This document shows positions 36,243-47,724 of a DNA stretch of 64,000 bases, in pieces (position 1 is the stretch's first letter; the number at the start of each line of letters is the position of its first letter). Position numbers and translations under genes: made by a program. The DNA comes from Atriophallophorus winterbourni (lineage: Eukaryota; Platyhelminthes; Trematoda; Plagiorchiida; Microphallidae), in assembly GCA_013407085.1 (NCBI GenBank), contig JACCGJ010010158.1, positions 1-64,000 on the forward strand, written 5' to 3'. A model generated the notes under the pieces. It had not been told where the DNA came from. It made no database searches and saw only the letters and a program-made list of their open reading frames with translations.

Positions 36243-36510
36243 CTAAGGCAAACACGTTCTATTACAGTCTTCAAAAGTATTGAAATTGTTTCCGTTTTCT
36301 TTACATCCACCCCAGAGGAATAACTTGCATTGATTGTCCGCATCATCGAAATAGAATCGTTTGACTGACGCACGACAAGGTCCGACATCCTTTGGTTGGT
36401 GACAGGCTAGGAAATGAGATTGGAAACGTATTTCACTTACGATGAGGTAAATTTTGCGGCCCAGCAATGACTAGTGGAATAATAGTAAGTAGTACAACAA
36501 TTCGAATCAT
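36243..36510 (-). CDS. K4: secreted Kunitz-type serine protease inhibitor
   Basis: Exon 1 is 36510-36441 (70 nt), the phase-1 intron is 36440-36407 (34 nt, GTAAGT...CTAG), and exon 2 is 36406-36243 (TAG). The product is 77 aa: signal peptide 1-16 (ends LVIA) and a Kunitz domain with cysteines at 25, 34, 50, 58, 71 and 75. P1 is Arg35 and P1' is Ala36, in the context GPCRA. From Cys25 to Cys58 it is identical to K1 in protein. The five domain differences all fall after Cys58 (N59K, K66N, S67T, A68F, M72N), and the signal peptide differs at about six positions. A trypsin-like target is inferred from P1. The canonical poly(A) signal of K1 has mutated here. A CR1-B element sits about 1.2 kb upstream of the ATG. 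Confidence 0.9.
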
Positions 36511-36552
36511 TTTGAAATTCTTGGGAATTTATGGTCAATGTCTCAGGTCGAA

Positions 36553-36594
36553 CTTATATAGAGCAAATAATTGGTTACTTGCTGGGCGTTAACC
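36553..36594 (-). promoter_or_regulatory. K4 promoter: TATA box and conserved element
   Basis: TATATAAG (36560-36553) lies 43-50 nt before the ATG. GGTTAACGCCCAGC (36594-36581) is identical to that of K1 and K2. An ACCAAT box lies between them. Confidence 0.6.
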
Positions 36595-38161
36595 TTTAAT
36601 TGTTTGATACATAGTGATTCATGGAAGGCCTCAACGGTTTGAGTTCATAATACATGATTGAAAAAACTGTTTTATGGTTGCATCGTGAAGACGAAAATGT
36701 ATATTTGCAGACGTTCATTTTGCTGTGCTGTATATGAAGTTTATACGGATGAGAAAATTTAGTGAACGGCTTCATTGGTTGTTTGTTTGAATAATCACTG
36801 TTCAAATGATTAATCTTGCTTCTGGTTAACGTTCATATTCGGCTGAGTTTAACTTTAGTCGTATGGATAATGAGAAAGTAAAAGGGCGAGCTCTGTCGCA
36901 CGTTGGTGTAGACTTACCGAAAGATGAATATCATTGATCATTATGGATTCCATGCTGATATGGCATATTTGATATGAGGTTCGAATTAGGTTTAAATCAA
37001 CGTACCGATTATAATGACCTCAAACAAATCTAGGGCTTTTCTTAGAAGAAGCAAATTTGTTTCCGCTTTGCTGCTATCAAGTCGACTTTGCATAAAGTTT
37101 CATATTTCAAACTGAATAATCATATTTGAATGATGCGGTTTGGATAACAGTTCGACATATATGATATTATTTATTCAATTTTCTGTTAAGCGTTCATAAG
37201 TTGCATGCATTTGTATTTGGTGGTGTATTGTTGTATTGTTTGTATGATCATGGCTCTGATTGGATGACGCACTTAGTCGATTTGTTGGATACTTGCTTGT
37301 TCAAATAAGCATTATTTTTTTGTCAACGAAGGAAATTGAATATAATTTTTAGAATGAAATGATTCACGTTAGAAGTATTTCTGGTCACTTAACTAAAACT
37401 AATTTTTTTGAATAACACATAATGTGAAGATGAGTAGTGCCGTTACCAGTAATGATCTCTCAGATATCAGACATGGCACCTTCCTCCGACATTCTACGAG
37501 ACAAGAAATTGCTGACAAATTCGCTATGCAAAAATCCTAAATATCACGGAATTTCTGAATTGATGAAAATTGCATTTGACGGGTTCGGGTTGCGAACCAA
37601 ATGGCAACTTATGAAATAAACGACATAATCTGATTGATCGATGAACCTGATTTTATTATTTTGATTTGTTTGAGATTTTACATGAGCCATAGCATAGCCT
37701 CCCTAAATTTAGTTGTTATTCATAGTTTTATTCATAGATTAAAAAAAGCTATGCTTTACAAGACCCACAACAATGTACATCGAGTCGGATAGTAAAAAGT
37801 ATCAAAATATTGTTTGATTATTGTCAAACATAACAAACATACTTTTCCAAGTGGATAGTGATATTTTGAAAACTTTAACTGTTCCAGATTGTACCACATA
37901 AGTAGGTAAACTGTTCCACAGTTGCACATTGCGAACGGAAAATGCATATTTGCGGCAGTTCAACCTGCTATGCTGTTGGTAAAGTTTCAATTGGTGACCT
38001 CGCAGATGTGTGTTATGGGGAATATGAAACAAATGACCGCAAGGATGATTTGTTTGATTGAGCACTGTCCAAATGAATATAAGTGCTCCTGATTTCCGTC
38101 TGTATTCAGCCGAATGCAAATTCAATAATTTGGGTCGCGTTTCGCATGGATAATTTGATAG

Positions 38162-39659
38162 TTACATGAAGAGTTTTGTCGCTCTGCGCTGTGGAGTTTC
38201 TGATGGCAGAATATCTTTTTTCAACCAAGGATCCCATGCCGGTATAGTATATTCGACATGAGGACGAATGTTCGTTAAAATCAATTTGCAGGCAATATTG
38301 GGGTCAAACGAACCTAGGATTTTTTTAAGGAGACCCAAGTTGTTTCCAGCTTTGCAGGCAGCCAGTCGACATTGCATTGAGTTTCCTAAGTCTGATTGGA
38401 TAATCACACCTAAATCTTTTTCGGAGGAGGCGAGTTTATTAACAGTGCGACCAAGATAATATTCTTTGCTCGACTTGCTGTTGAGAGACAATAGGCTGCA
38501 TTTCGAAGCATTCAGGGGCATTTCGTTGTCTATGGACCAAGTGTGAATCATATCGAGATCCCGTTGCAGGTTCTGTGTGTCGTCTGTGGAGTCTATCTTG
38601 CGCCAAAGCTTTGCGTCATCAGCGAAAATAAGCACGGACGACTGTTGAACAGTAGGCAAGTCGTTTATATATATTAAAAACAAAAGCGGTCTGAGGACTA
38701 ATCCTTGTGGGACACCACGGGCAACTTTAATCGACTCGCATAGTTCGTTTTTGACTCTCACGTACATCTCACGAGATACCAACCATTTTGTAATCCATGC
38801 ATGTATTTTACCCCGTACTTCGTAGGTGAGTAGTTTCGACGAAAGTTTTTTGTGTTTCACACGATTGAAGGCTTTTGAGAAATCGACATAAATTACGTAC
38901 ACAGAGTGGCCGGCATCCAGTAGCTCGGAACGAGATACTTTTGCTAATACCAAGTTTGTCAGGCAGGATAGTTTTTTTCCTGAATCCGTCCTGTGCCTCA
39001 GAGATTAAATTATTAATCTCGAAGTGATTTTTTGAGGCATCAGCTATCATGGACTCCATCAATTTGGATAGCACTGGTAATAACGCTATCAGGCTATAGT
39101 TTAAATGATAATTTCTTTTACCACCCTTGTAGAAGTGAATTATCAGAGCATTTTCCCAAGTTCATTGTACAACGATCTGCTCGAACATCATCGTGAATAC
39201 GTCAGATGTCGGTATTGCTAACTCGGAAGATAGGTTGTGCAAAATGTTTGCGTGTATATTGTTCATACCGAGTGAGCCTGTTCTCCTAATCTTAAATAAT
39301 TTTGTTTGAACAACGTTGAAAGGAAATTTCACACCGTGATGAAGTTGCAGGCTGCAGCTGTCAGAGCTTGAGGGCTGTCTATGGGTCGAAACTTGTGAGA
39401 TAACTGATGCAAATTGTTGTCGGACAACGTTAGCGCAATCTCTAAATTTCTTCACTATTCCAGTACCAGAGACCAGTGGCGGTATTCTCATTTTAACATT
39501 CCGGAGGACGTTGACGTGTTTATACAATGCTTTGGGATTTATGATGAATTTTTCCACAAGACTGATTTGGTAATCTTTTCTCTCTTTTTGAATGAAGCAG
39601 ACACACTTATTTCGCAATAACGTGTAGTAGCACCAAGTTATCCCAGAAGGATCGTCCAA
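38162..39659 (-). pseudogene. CR1-B reverse transcriptase region
   Basis: Three overlapping frames (39659-39162, 39074-38808, 38953-38162) form the RT. The longest, 263 codons, shows VYVIYVDFSKAFNRVKH (motif A), ARGVPQGLVLRPLLFLIYINDLP (motif B, GSVLGP changed to GLVLRP) and LIFADDAKLW (motif C, catalytic Asp pair intact). It continues with LGVIIQSDLGNS and IRPHVEYTIPAWDPW. At least two frameshifts separate the frames. The product would copy the element's RNA at nicked DNA. Confidence 0.75.
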
Positions 39660-39689
39660 GTATTTGGACTAGACATAGTCACGTTAAAA

Positions 39690-40627
39690 CATCTATTTCC
39701 GAGTACTGCTTCTGAGAGTCTTTTTCGGACGCTGTTTGCTGGATATTATTTTAACCTTCGATGATAAGTCAATGATAATACGAAGTTGGCTGTAAAACAA
39801 TTCCCAGATTTCCTTAGCTGATTTGAGTTCAAGGAAATCCCATCGATTTGCAGTAGCAAGAGCTCGAATCAAATCATAGTTCACAGTTGCATACGTTCGT
39901 TGAGTATTTTCTTCTGGTTCGTATTGATATATATAGTCAAATGTCATGACAACATGATCACTTATTCCGAGTGGAGCTGTATCAGAAACAGATTATATCA
40001 TGAGTTTTTTTTCGTTTGTAAGTATGAGGTCCAGGCTAGATTGGGTTTGTGCAGATCGAAATCGCGTTGGTTGTTGCACATGCTTGTAAAGAGGGGTGCA
40101 AGTCATTATTTCTTGAAGAAAGCTTTCGAATGGATCGTCACCAGTAATGTGTGTTGCAAGGGTCATTACATTAGAATCACCGTGGAGAAGCGAATGTGAA
40201 TATGTGAGCTTCAATGCTAAACGTATTGCATGAGCAATAACAGTGTCAGCGGCAGTTGATGGAAAAGGGGGTCGATAAATCAATGCTAAGAGGCACTTAC
40301 GTTCTGTATGTAAGTCAAAAGAGCAAAACAATGTATCTGGCACATCTAACTCTGGGGAGAGAAGTATAGTGCATTTGATGGTTTATGTAAGTATAAAAGG
40401 ACACCGTCACGTTTTGTTGCTCGATCTTTTCTGTAAATCATCATATGAGGGATTTTAGGTTCAGAGTTCTGTATAGAATTACACAACCAGACTTCTGTCA
40501 CTGCAATCAAATCCCAAGACGCCACGGTCGCACGTGAATACAGTTCAGTAAACTTGCTTAGAAGGCTCTGAGCATTAGTGTAACAGTATGATAGAGATTT
40601 GATTTTTGTTGACGATGAAGAGTTCAT
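39690..40627 (-). pseudogene. CR1-B endonuclease region
   Basis: APE-type endonuclease in three frames (40627-40346, 40343-39993, 39947-39693). Visible motifs are CYTNAQSL, TEVWL, LIYRPP, HGDSNV (for GDFN), SLDLILTN and, near 39955-39985, LGISDHVV. The catalytic Asn, Glu, Asp and His positions are kept. In-frame stops lie between the first two frames near 40345 and after EKKLMI at about 39993. Confidence 0.7.
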
Positions 40628-41046
40628 AATAGTGGATTCGCCGACCCAGAATTAGTCGGCTGCTCCACGTTTTTTATCTCAGGTGCATTTGATTGACTTG
40701 GTGGCGAAGTCATTTCAGGAACAATGGTGTTCGTGCGTTTTATGTCGTATACAGCCCGAAAACGAATTTCACGAGGTGCAAATTTTCAACATTCATACCA
40801 CGCCTCGAGTATTCTATCCTTCATCTCATCTGTGCGGAATGATATTTTGAGAGAAGGAGGCTGATGCGTTTCTTTTTTTCGGTATAAGGCGCATAATATG
40901 AGTAATTATTATATCCTTTAAACCTAAGATCTCTTGTTAAAATCTCCATTCACTGCAATCGTGTTGCGGACGTTTGCCGGATTCTACTTCGTTCAAAATT
41001 GGTACACCATGAAGTATAACAGCTCTGCGATTTGTAGCCTCTTTTA

Positions 41047-42000
41047 CTAGTTCCGGATTATTACGAAGAATTTGCCGTTTTCCCAAGGAACGTCCGGAAA
41101 TATTCGCACAATCGATTCGTATACACCTAAGAGGGATGAGAAGAGCAACATATTTTCTACATCTTGGAAGGACATGAGCACCAAACGCAGTAACCTGAGT
41201 GTGTTCTCACGAGGTGAGTTCGGGGGTCTGAACAATCGCGTCAGCAACGCAGGTGAGACAGTGATGTCTAAACTTCTGCAAAGGTCATTCGATTGTTTCC
41301 TGTCATCTGCTTCGCGTTGCTTTAGCGATGGCGAAGTTGATTCGGAGAGATTACTACAAATTACCGTTAGATTATCAATGTTTGTCTTTGGGGGGGTTTA
41401 AGTGTTCAAAATCTTCGGTCTAAGCTCATGCACATCCTTCGATAATTCAGCACTATCATTTACTTGACTACAAGTCTGATTCGCAGAGTCGTCGGTCGTA
41501 CCGAGCTGTTGGAAGGGTTTTTGGTCGATTTTTCGAGAAATCAGCGTTTCTGTAGTAGCTAGCGCTTCCCTGTAAGACTTGCGGTTAATGTGATTAGGGA
41601 CTGCGTTTAGAACTGGTTTCAGTGCTTTCTGACACGCAAGTGTTTGGAAACACTCTTAAGTGTTTTCAAGCCGTTTAAGGTTCGCCTCTACAGCGAACAT
41701 GCGAATTTCCATAATTGAATCAGAGTTTTCGGCTCTTGATAAATCACTATTTACTTTCAATCTGCATGGATTACATATAAAGCAAATGCATGGTAATTTC
41801 TCATTATTAATTACAGAAACAGATTCGGATGATAAATAATTTTCACAGTTCGCATGAATGGCAATTAAATACAAGTAACATTTAACTTGACGCGATCTGG
41901 GACTTACCAAATTTTGACAAAGTTTGCACTTTTCACAAGCATTGTCGTCAGGTCCGTTTAAGGTCACGTCAGGTCCGTTTAAGGTCACGTTGTCGGACAT
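41047..42000 (-). pseudogene. CR1-B ORF1 (zinc-finger protein)
   Basis: The N-terminal frame, 114 codons from 42000, has a PHD-like cluster (CKLC, CYLY, HANC, CFICNPC). One cysteine of the second pair has become Tyr. It begins with a short tandem repeat (VTLNGPD twice). A later frame (41247-41047) has RLFRPPNSPRENTLRLL, then DVENMLL and RIFPDVPWE, matching ORF1 of CR1-A. ORF1 proteins of this clade bind element RNA. Confidence 0.6.
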
Positions 42001-42159
42001 TGTTAAAATTTCGCGAGATTGTGTTGATACACTGGGCTAAGCGGTCAATTATCGATCGGTGTCTCTCGGTGTAGTGTAAGAACGAGTGGATGCGATGGAG
42101 TGCAATCCAACGGACAGCAAAATGGCATACACTTTCACGCGAAGGCTGTTCCTTGAGTT

Positions 42160-42950
42160 ATATGAATGGTGAGTAAACTAAAATGTTTGCTAAGCTTATG
42201 CTCTCGAAACACGAGCTTCCGGCAAATCACATGTACTTTTAGCTAAAAACTTCGAACGAAAAAAAATGTATACCTGCTGAAACAGGTGTCCCTGGAATAA
42301 TCACATGAGACGTGCTCGAGTGAAAATCTGTAGTAATCCAAGTGAAGAATAGAGAAGTCGAGTGATTTCAAACTGTTTGTTAAGGTGGGACAAACGAGTT
42401 TTACGAAAACCGGTAGGTACGAATTCGTTTGACAGCAAATATTGATATGTGAATTGGCGGTGTTACACAAGATGTGCCTATTATGATTAGTGTATTTGCT
42501 TTTGCATGAGCTGCTGTGTCTGAATGTTTGTCATGCGAGTGATGAACACTTAAGTAATTAACGTTACCTTGCATTCTGGTAATTGTGGGATTTAAGGTTT
42601 GAATTCTTTGTTTCAGTGATCTCGGTGATTCCAACTAAACTATGTTATATTCCTGGTCGTTTAATAATATTCATTATTTTATTTTAATGAAGCCGGTCTT
42701 GATTTTGCTCTAACCAATGTGCCTCAAATTTTCTTTTCTCGCAAGTTTTCTGTTGTTAGTAATTATGACCACTCTATAATCAAAACCTTCCCTACCTTTT
42801 TCATGAACTCGGTGTTCTCCAGTTATATATTCTTGTTAAATGTTAACTCAATTTGCGTTGTGACATTTTTTGTCCAAAGGAATTTATTTTAGCTAGTACT
42901 TATCTATTTTTCACTCGATAATCGCAACTCGATGCCTGTGGGGATTCAAG
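42160..42950. repeat. Rest of the K4 unit flank
   Basis: Continues the sequence of 8340-8990 and 52250-52850 after the CR1-B insertion: GTGAGTAAACTAAAATG, CACATGAGACGTG and TTGATTTTGCTCTAACCAAT. No gene was recognised. Confidence 0.55.
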
Positions 42951-45900
42951 GTTTATGGTTGAAAAAAGGTTAATAATTTATAACACCGCAGGATTACGGT
43001 ATGGATAAAAACATGAAAAATAGACTAGTATAGAAGCAATGGAGAATAACAAATGTAAGGCTCACGAATGATGTTCGTTTGCAAGTGGGAGTCCATTAAC
43101 GCTTTAAAAATCGCGGTGCAAGGAGAGTCCACCACATGTTGAGGTAGGGAAGTCCAAAGAAATATAGCACGTATGTCGAAAATTGACGTTGACAATAAAC
43201 ACGGGAAATTGAAACGTGAAGGGATAAGGTATGTGCGCTTGTCACTTTCTCATCACACCCATCAAGCAAGAGTTTTGGTGGATGTCCTACTGGGGACACA
43301 ATTCCATTAGTCAGACTAATATCGCGTCGTATACTCCTTCGGGTAAAGTCACATTGACCCAGATGTCACAATCTTTCGGTAAAAGAACATTGCGAAGAAC
43401 CATATTTAAATGTGTTGCTCTATGATAGATTAAACAGAGAGAGAAATATCTTTTTGCAGCCAAGGAGCCCACACATCTACTGCTTCTTCCATATTATGTC
43501 GAAGGTAAACATTTATAAACTTTGGTACCGTTATCAGCAAGAACCTTCCAAATATGCTTTGAAGGATACCTAACAATCCGTTGGCCCGTCGTTTTATATT
43601 CGGGGCGTACACTGTGTTCTCCAGGTGTCCGCTAATATACATTCCATGATCTTTGTCCAAAGAGCTCCATATAAGGTTTTCAGTTACCAATCGATATGTC
43701 CAAGAAGCATTCTTGCCAACATGTAGCATTTCACATTTTTTTATGTTGAATTGCTTGTCATTCATGGCCGCCCAAGTCGACACACTGTTCAAATCGATTT
43801 GTAGTTTGTTCGCAGAACTAATTGGCGTCTAAATTTTCATATCATCTGCAAACGGGACCATTTTGAAAGATATGATAGGCAAATCGTTTATGTATATCAG
43901 AAAGAGTAGCGGGACTGGCACAGATCTTTGTAAGATTTCACTGGTAAATTTGAACGTTTATGATAGCACTCGGTTAAATTTATTTCGGGCGTCGCGATCT
44001 GACAGATACTCTTAGAAGAAGAAGGAGAAGAAATTGACTTCATTCGTACACACGAATTTTCAGCTGTTACAATACTTTCATCACATATTTAGGAAAATGA
44101 TAAACAAGTCCCGACATCGAGTCAAAATTTGTCGGCTGAACGACTTTTCTAGTCCGTCTAAATTGATTGACAAACGATCCAGTTTACAAGCAAAACTTTT
44201 TGGGCCAAACGTTTCACTGCAAGTCCCGGTATCTCGTACTTCCTTCTAAAGTGCCCGTATAAATTTGACCTTAGTTGATCCGAAAATATTTGATGCGTTT
44301 TACCCTTGGAGAAATTACTTGTATGCACGGCCGAAATAAAGGCCCCGATTTGAAGGCTCCTCAGTGAGATGAGCGGTACGCATATTCCCATACGTATCCG
44401 TTTTTAGATAAGCAAATCAGAATTGACTTTGTCAAAAGCTTTTGAAATGTCTAGGTACCAAACGTGGATGCATGAATTTCTATGCAACTTCGGTCGTCTA
44501 ATGCTATGAAAGGATTTGTGGGACAAGTTCGGTAAGTTTGAAATCCATGCATTTCTGGCGAAAACAAATTAGACGATTTAATGTGTGCAACCATTCTTTT
44601 CGGGACAATACTTTCAATTAACTTAGCAGTAACAGGTGAAAATGTTACGGGACGATAATTTGCAGTTAAACAGGCTGTAGAGCGCTTCACAAAGCTGACG
44701 GTGACAGAACCTGAGCATATCCGGGCGATGCCATCCGGTACTGGTGATTTTCTTACATTTAGTTTCAGCAAATGACTTGCTGAAATAATTGGATTTATCG
44801 AAATATCGCACAAGATTTCGATTCTTGTTTCGATGGAATATTCAGAATGTTCCACTGAAACCTTTGGCACGAAAAATATAAAATAATTAATTAGCAGGGC
44901 ATTTGTGGTGTTCAACGCTGTTTCAGTTAGTGTTTCACCATTCTGGATGGGAAACATACCTAGTTTGACTTTTGCGTTCATGATTTTGTATAGTAACATA
45001 GGGTTGCGTTCTATTTTTGAGAGGAGCATCAATTGGTGCGCTTCCTTATCCTTTTGAATGAGTGCAGTTAACTTGATGCGTAAAATACGGAAATGTTGCC
45101 AAGAAGTAGAATAATTGTTGACTTCATTCTGCACCTAAGCTGCTTGCTTCGGTGCTATAAACATTTCGTTTTGTTGCGGACAACAAAACTAATGACATGT
45201 TCGCACGTTTTCTGAACAATCTGCAATTTCTCGTCTATCTTCAGTTCTAGAAAATTTACAAGTCCGTTCCATTGCGAATGAGGGCTTTTGGTGTCCGCCT
45301 GAGAATGTCAAATCTGCGCGAGCGATTTAATCAGGACCAATTCATATACCCGTCGAACCACCCTTTTTGGAGTAAGCGATTGATGAGTACTGCGAACATA
45401 GTGCAACACAAACAATGAATGGTTACTAAGACCCACCGAAGCCTGGTATTGCACAGCTTTGATAGATGGTTCTTTTGATGTTAACACTAAATCTTAAAGA
45501 GAACAGAAGTGAGAACCTTTCCCCTAGGTACATTCTTGTAAATAGTTGTATAACTGGACTGAATCTAGTAAATTTCTAAATAGGTATTCTATCGTTTGTG
45601 GCGAGTGATCGTCCCTGAGATGAAGGCGGTCAGATTAAAATCATCCACAATGAGTGTGGATGCTTGCTGTTCACCAGTAGGTAACACGCATCACGCAAAC
45701 ATCACTAGGCACCAGAGTTAAAAAAACACCAAATTGTATCCTACAGCGTGAATTCCGTGTTGCTTTTCAAATGGTGCTGGAGTAGATTATAGATAATAGA
45801 GAGCAACCTTCCCACCACTTTTCTCTCGGTCGTTCCTTAACAAATACATATTTGGAATTGATATCTCCGTTTCAATCAACTGAGCCGAATAACGTGTTTT

Positions 45901-47720
45901 TGTAGTTGCGATAATGTCAGGTGAGTAGCGCGATCATATCTTGGTTAACTCAGCTAATTTGTTCGGAAGGCTCTGCGCCTTTGTATATAAACATACAGTT
46001 TGTGGTGTTTATATCATGGAACGTTATGAGAGGGCTGACTTGGTTAACGTCGAAATACTCAAGAATTTTAGAGCTATCGTATGACATTCAGGTGAAATTT
46101 CATCACTAGGCGTTTGTTTGCGTCTGGCGATTATTCTGGTTAAACTGAACTTGACGTTTTGGGGTAGGTATTTTCTATTAGCTTTCCATTCACGTTCCAT
46201 AGTTTCGATCATTTCGGTTTGGAGAAAGTTATCTTCAAACGGGTAAGCATCTACGCTTTATAGTTGGCAGAGCGCGGTATCCTAAAAACATCCACAAGTA
46301 TGGCATTTTTATTACCAATTGTTTCGGCTCGATATTTCCACTGTTTGTGATCGTGCTTACACTTTTCTTGAGATGGTACGTCAGCAGCATCTTTTGGAAC
46401 GCCTAGAATTACAAAACTTCTTGGATTACTTCATTCTCGAGATTTATGAAACGACATTCGCTTACACCCTTGTAATTATGCATGGATACGCTTTGTAGTC
46501 TCTGTCACAGTTTTAAGAAGGTAGGCATTGAGGAGTACGTGTTTCACGTCCTCAGTAGATTACTTAAGCGCTGGAGCACTTCTATCATCCATGTTAGGGA
46601 AATTCAGGTGGCGGTTTGATCGAACTTTTTATGAGGGAGTAGCTGAGTCCAGTGTCATCTGACTCCAGAGATTATACCACTCAGCTAAGTCATGTTTTGC
46701 TTAGCTTCAAACAGGGTTTCCTGCGAATCAGTTACGTTTGTACATACAACACTGAGGTTTCCACCCGCGGATTCTGTTTAATAATTTGAGTCAGTCATTT
46801 TAGTAGTGGTTTTTCTGAGTTCTTTCTCTTTTTCGTTGAGTCGAGGAGTCACTGATCCCAACGAACGCTTCCGAGTTTCAGTGATTATCTGCGCGGTTAT
46901 CTGGGCAAATGTTGGTATGTTTGATTATTTTGGATTTTTTAACGGCTCTTTGGCAGTAAACTCTAAGTCGGACCTTATTTATCAATTCAATTAGATAAAT
47001 AATACTGGATTGCAGCCCCTTTAGATGCGTCTCCATCATATTCTCAGGGATTTTCGCCTCCGAGATTGACGCTGGTTTAAGCATTTCAAGTTTGGCAAAA
47101 GTAACAAAACATCGGGATAAATATCTCCATTATTATTCCATACTACATCCGAGGTCAGCGATTTGTCGCATTTAGCATGAACTTTCAACAAAACATCGTA
47201 ACAGGTGACAGACTTTGCCTCAGGACTTAACGACTTTTGGAAAACCGTACACATGCAGATCGGTGCCCTTTTTATCCTTTCCGGGGTCATTCGGTCGGGG
47301 TTGTGTGCACAGGCAGTGGTTATGTCAAGCGAACGATAATAAATGTCGTGAGCGCGACAAAAAGCGTTGTTTACTAATGAGAGCAAAATCAGAATTGATT
47401 TCTTCGATACGGTTCGGTAGTTGATCGAACGGTGTTGGCTATATAACCAGTCGATGGAGGAGAAAAAGAGCTTTCCAAAGACGTTATTCCCTTCGAGGAC
47501 TTGAAGAGTATTAACAGAGTTATGCGCGTAGATACAATATTAGATAATCACAATAAATCCAAATTTTCTCGTTCAATCGAATATCGCTACGAGAGTCATA
47601 TATCCAGAAAGCAGACTTCGTGCAATGTCCAACAATGTGTAATATATAAACGTACGTGTAAGTGTAAGAACAGTATATTCTCATCACGAAGAGCTTAGAA
47701 TAACGCGACCGCACGGCATG
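42950..47720 (-). mobile_element. CR1-A retrotransposon, near full length, decayed
   Basis: Minus-strand order: the 5' start at about 47720 (GTGCGGTCGCGTT), ORF1 zinc cluster at 47386-47036 with a damaged cysteine pattern, endonuclease debris 45960-45500, RT pieces 45134-44451 and C-terminal part 43792-43430 (MHISGHLENT-like and RANGLLGILQSIFGRF), then the 3' end at 42960. It occupies the same place relative to the Kunitz genes as 8993-13135. It carries an extra insert at 44015-44370. Confidence 0.75.
44015..44370. other. Unidentified insert inside CR1-A
   Basis: About 355 bases are present here and absent from the same point of the CR1-A copies at 9975-10050 and 53875-53940. It starts with a GAAGAAGAAGGAGAAGAA purine run and contains a 71-codon plus-strand frame of no recognised family. 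No terminal repeats or clear target duplication were seen. Confidence 0.45.
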
Positions 47721-47724
47721 TTGA

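Larger units (their letters stand above)
37710..42155 (-). mobile_element. CR1-B retrotransposon, nearly complete
   Basis: About 4.4 kb on the minus strand: a 5' region with GC-richer sequence, ORF1, APE-type endonuclease, RT, and a 3' end with two TATGAATAA-like units (37705-37735). It interrupts the flank of the K4 unit. The uninterrupted version lies at 8300-8350 (CATAGCCTCCCAAATGAGTTAG). It has only a few stops and shifts and the RT active site is kept, so it is the youngest-looking element in the window, but not an autonomous one. Confidence 0.8.

Noticed and set aside
41072..41401. 109-codon plus-strand frame
   Set aside because: Antisense shadow of CR1-B ORF1 (41247-41047 on the minus strand).
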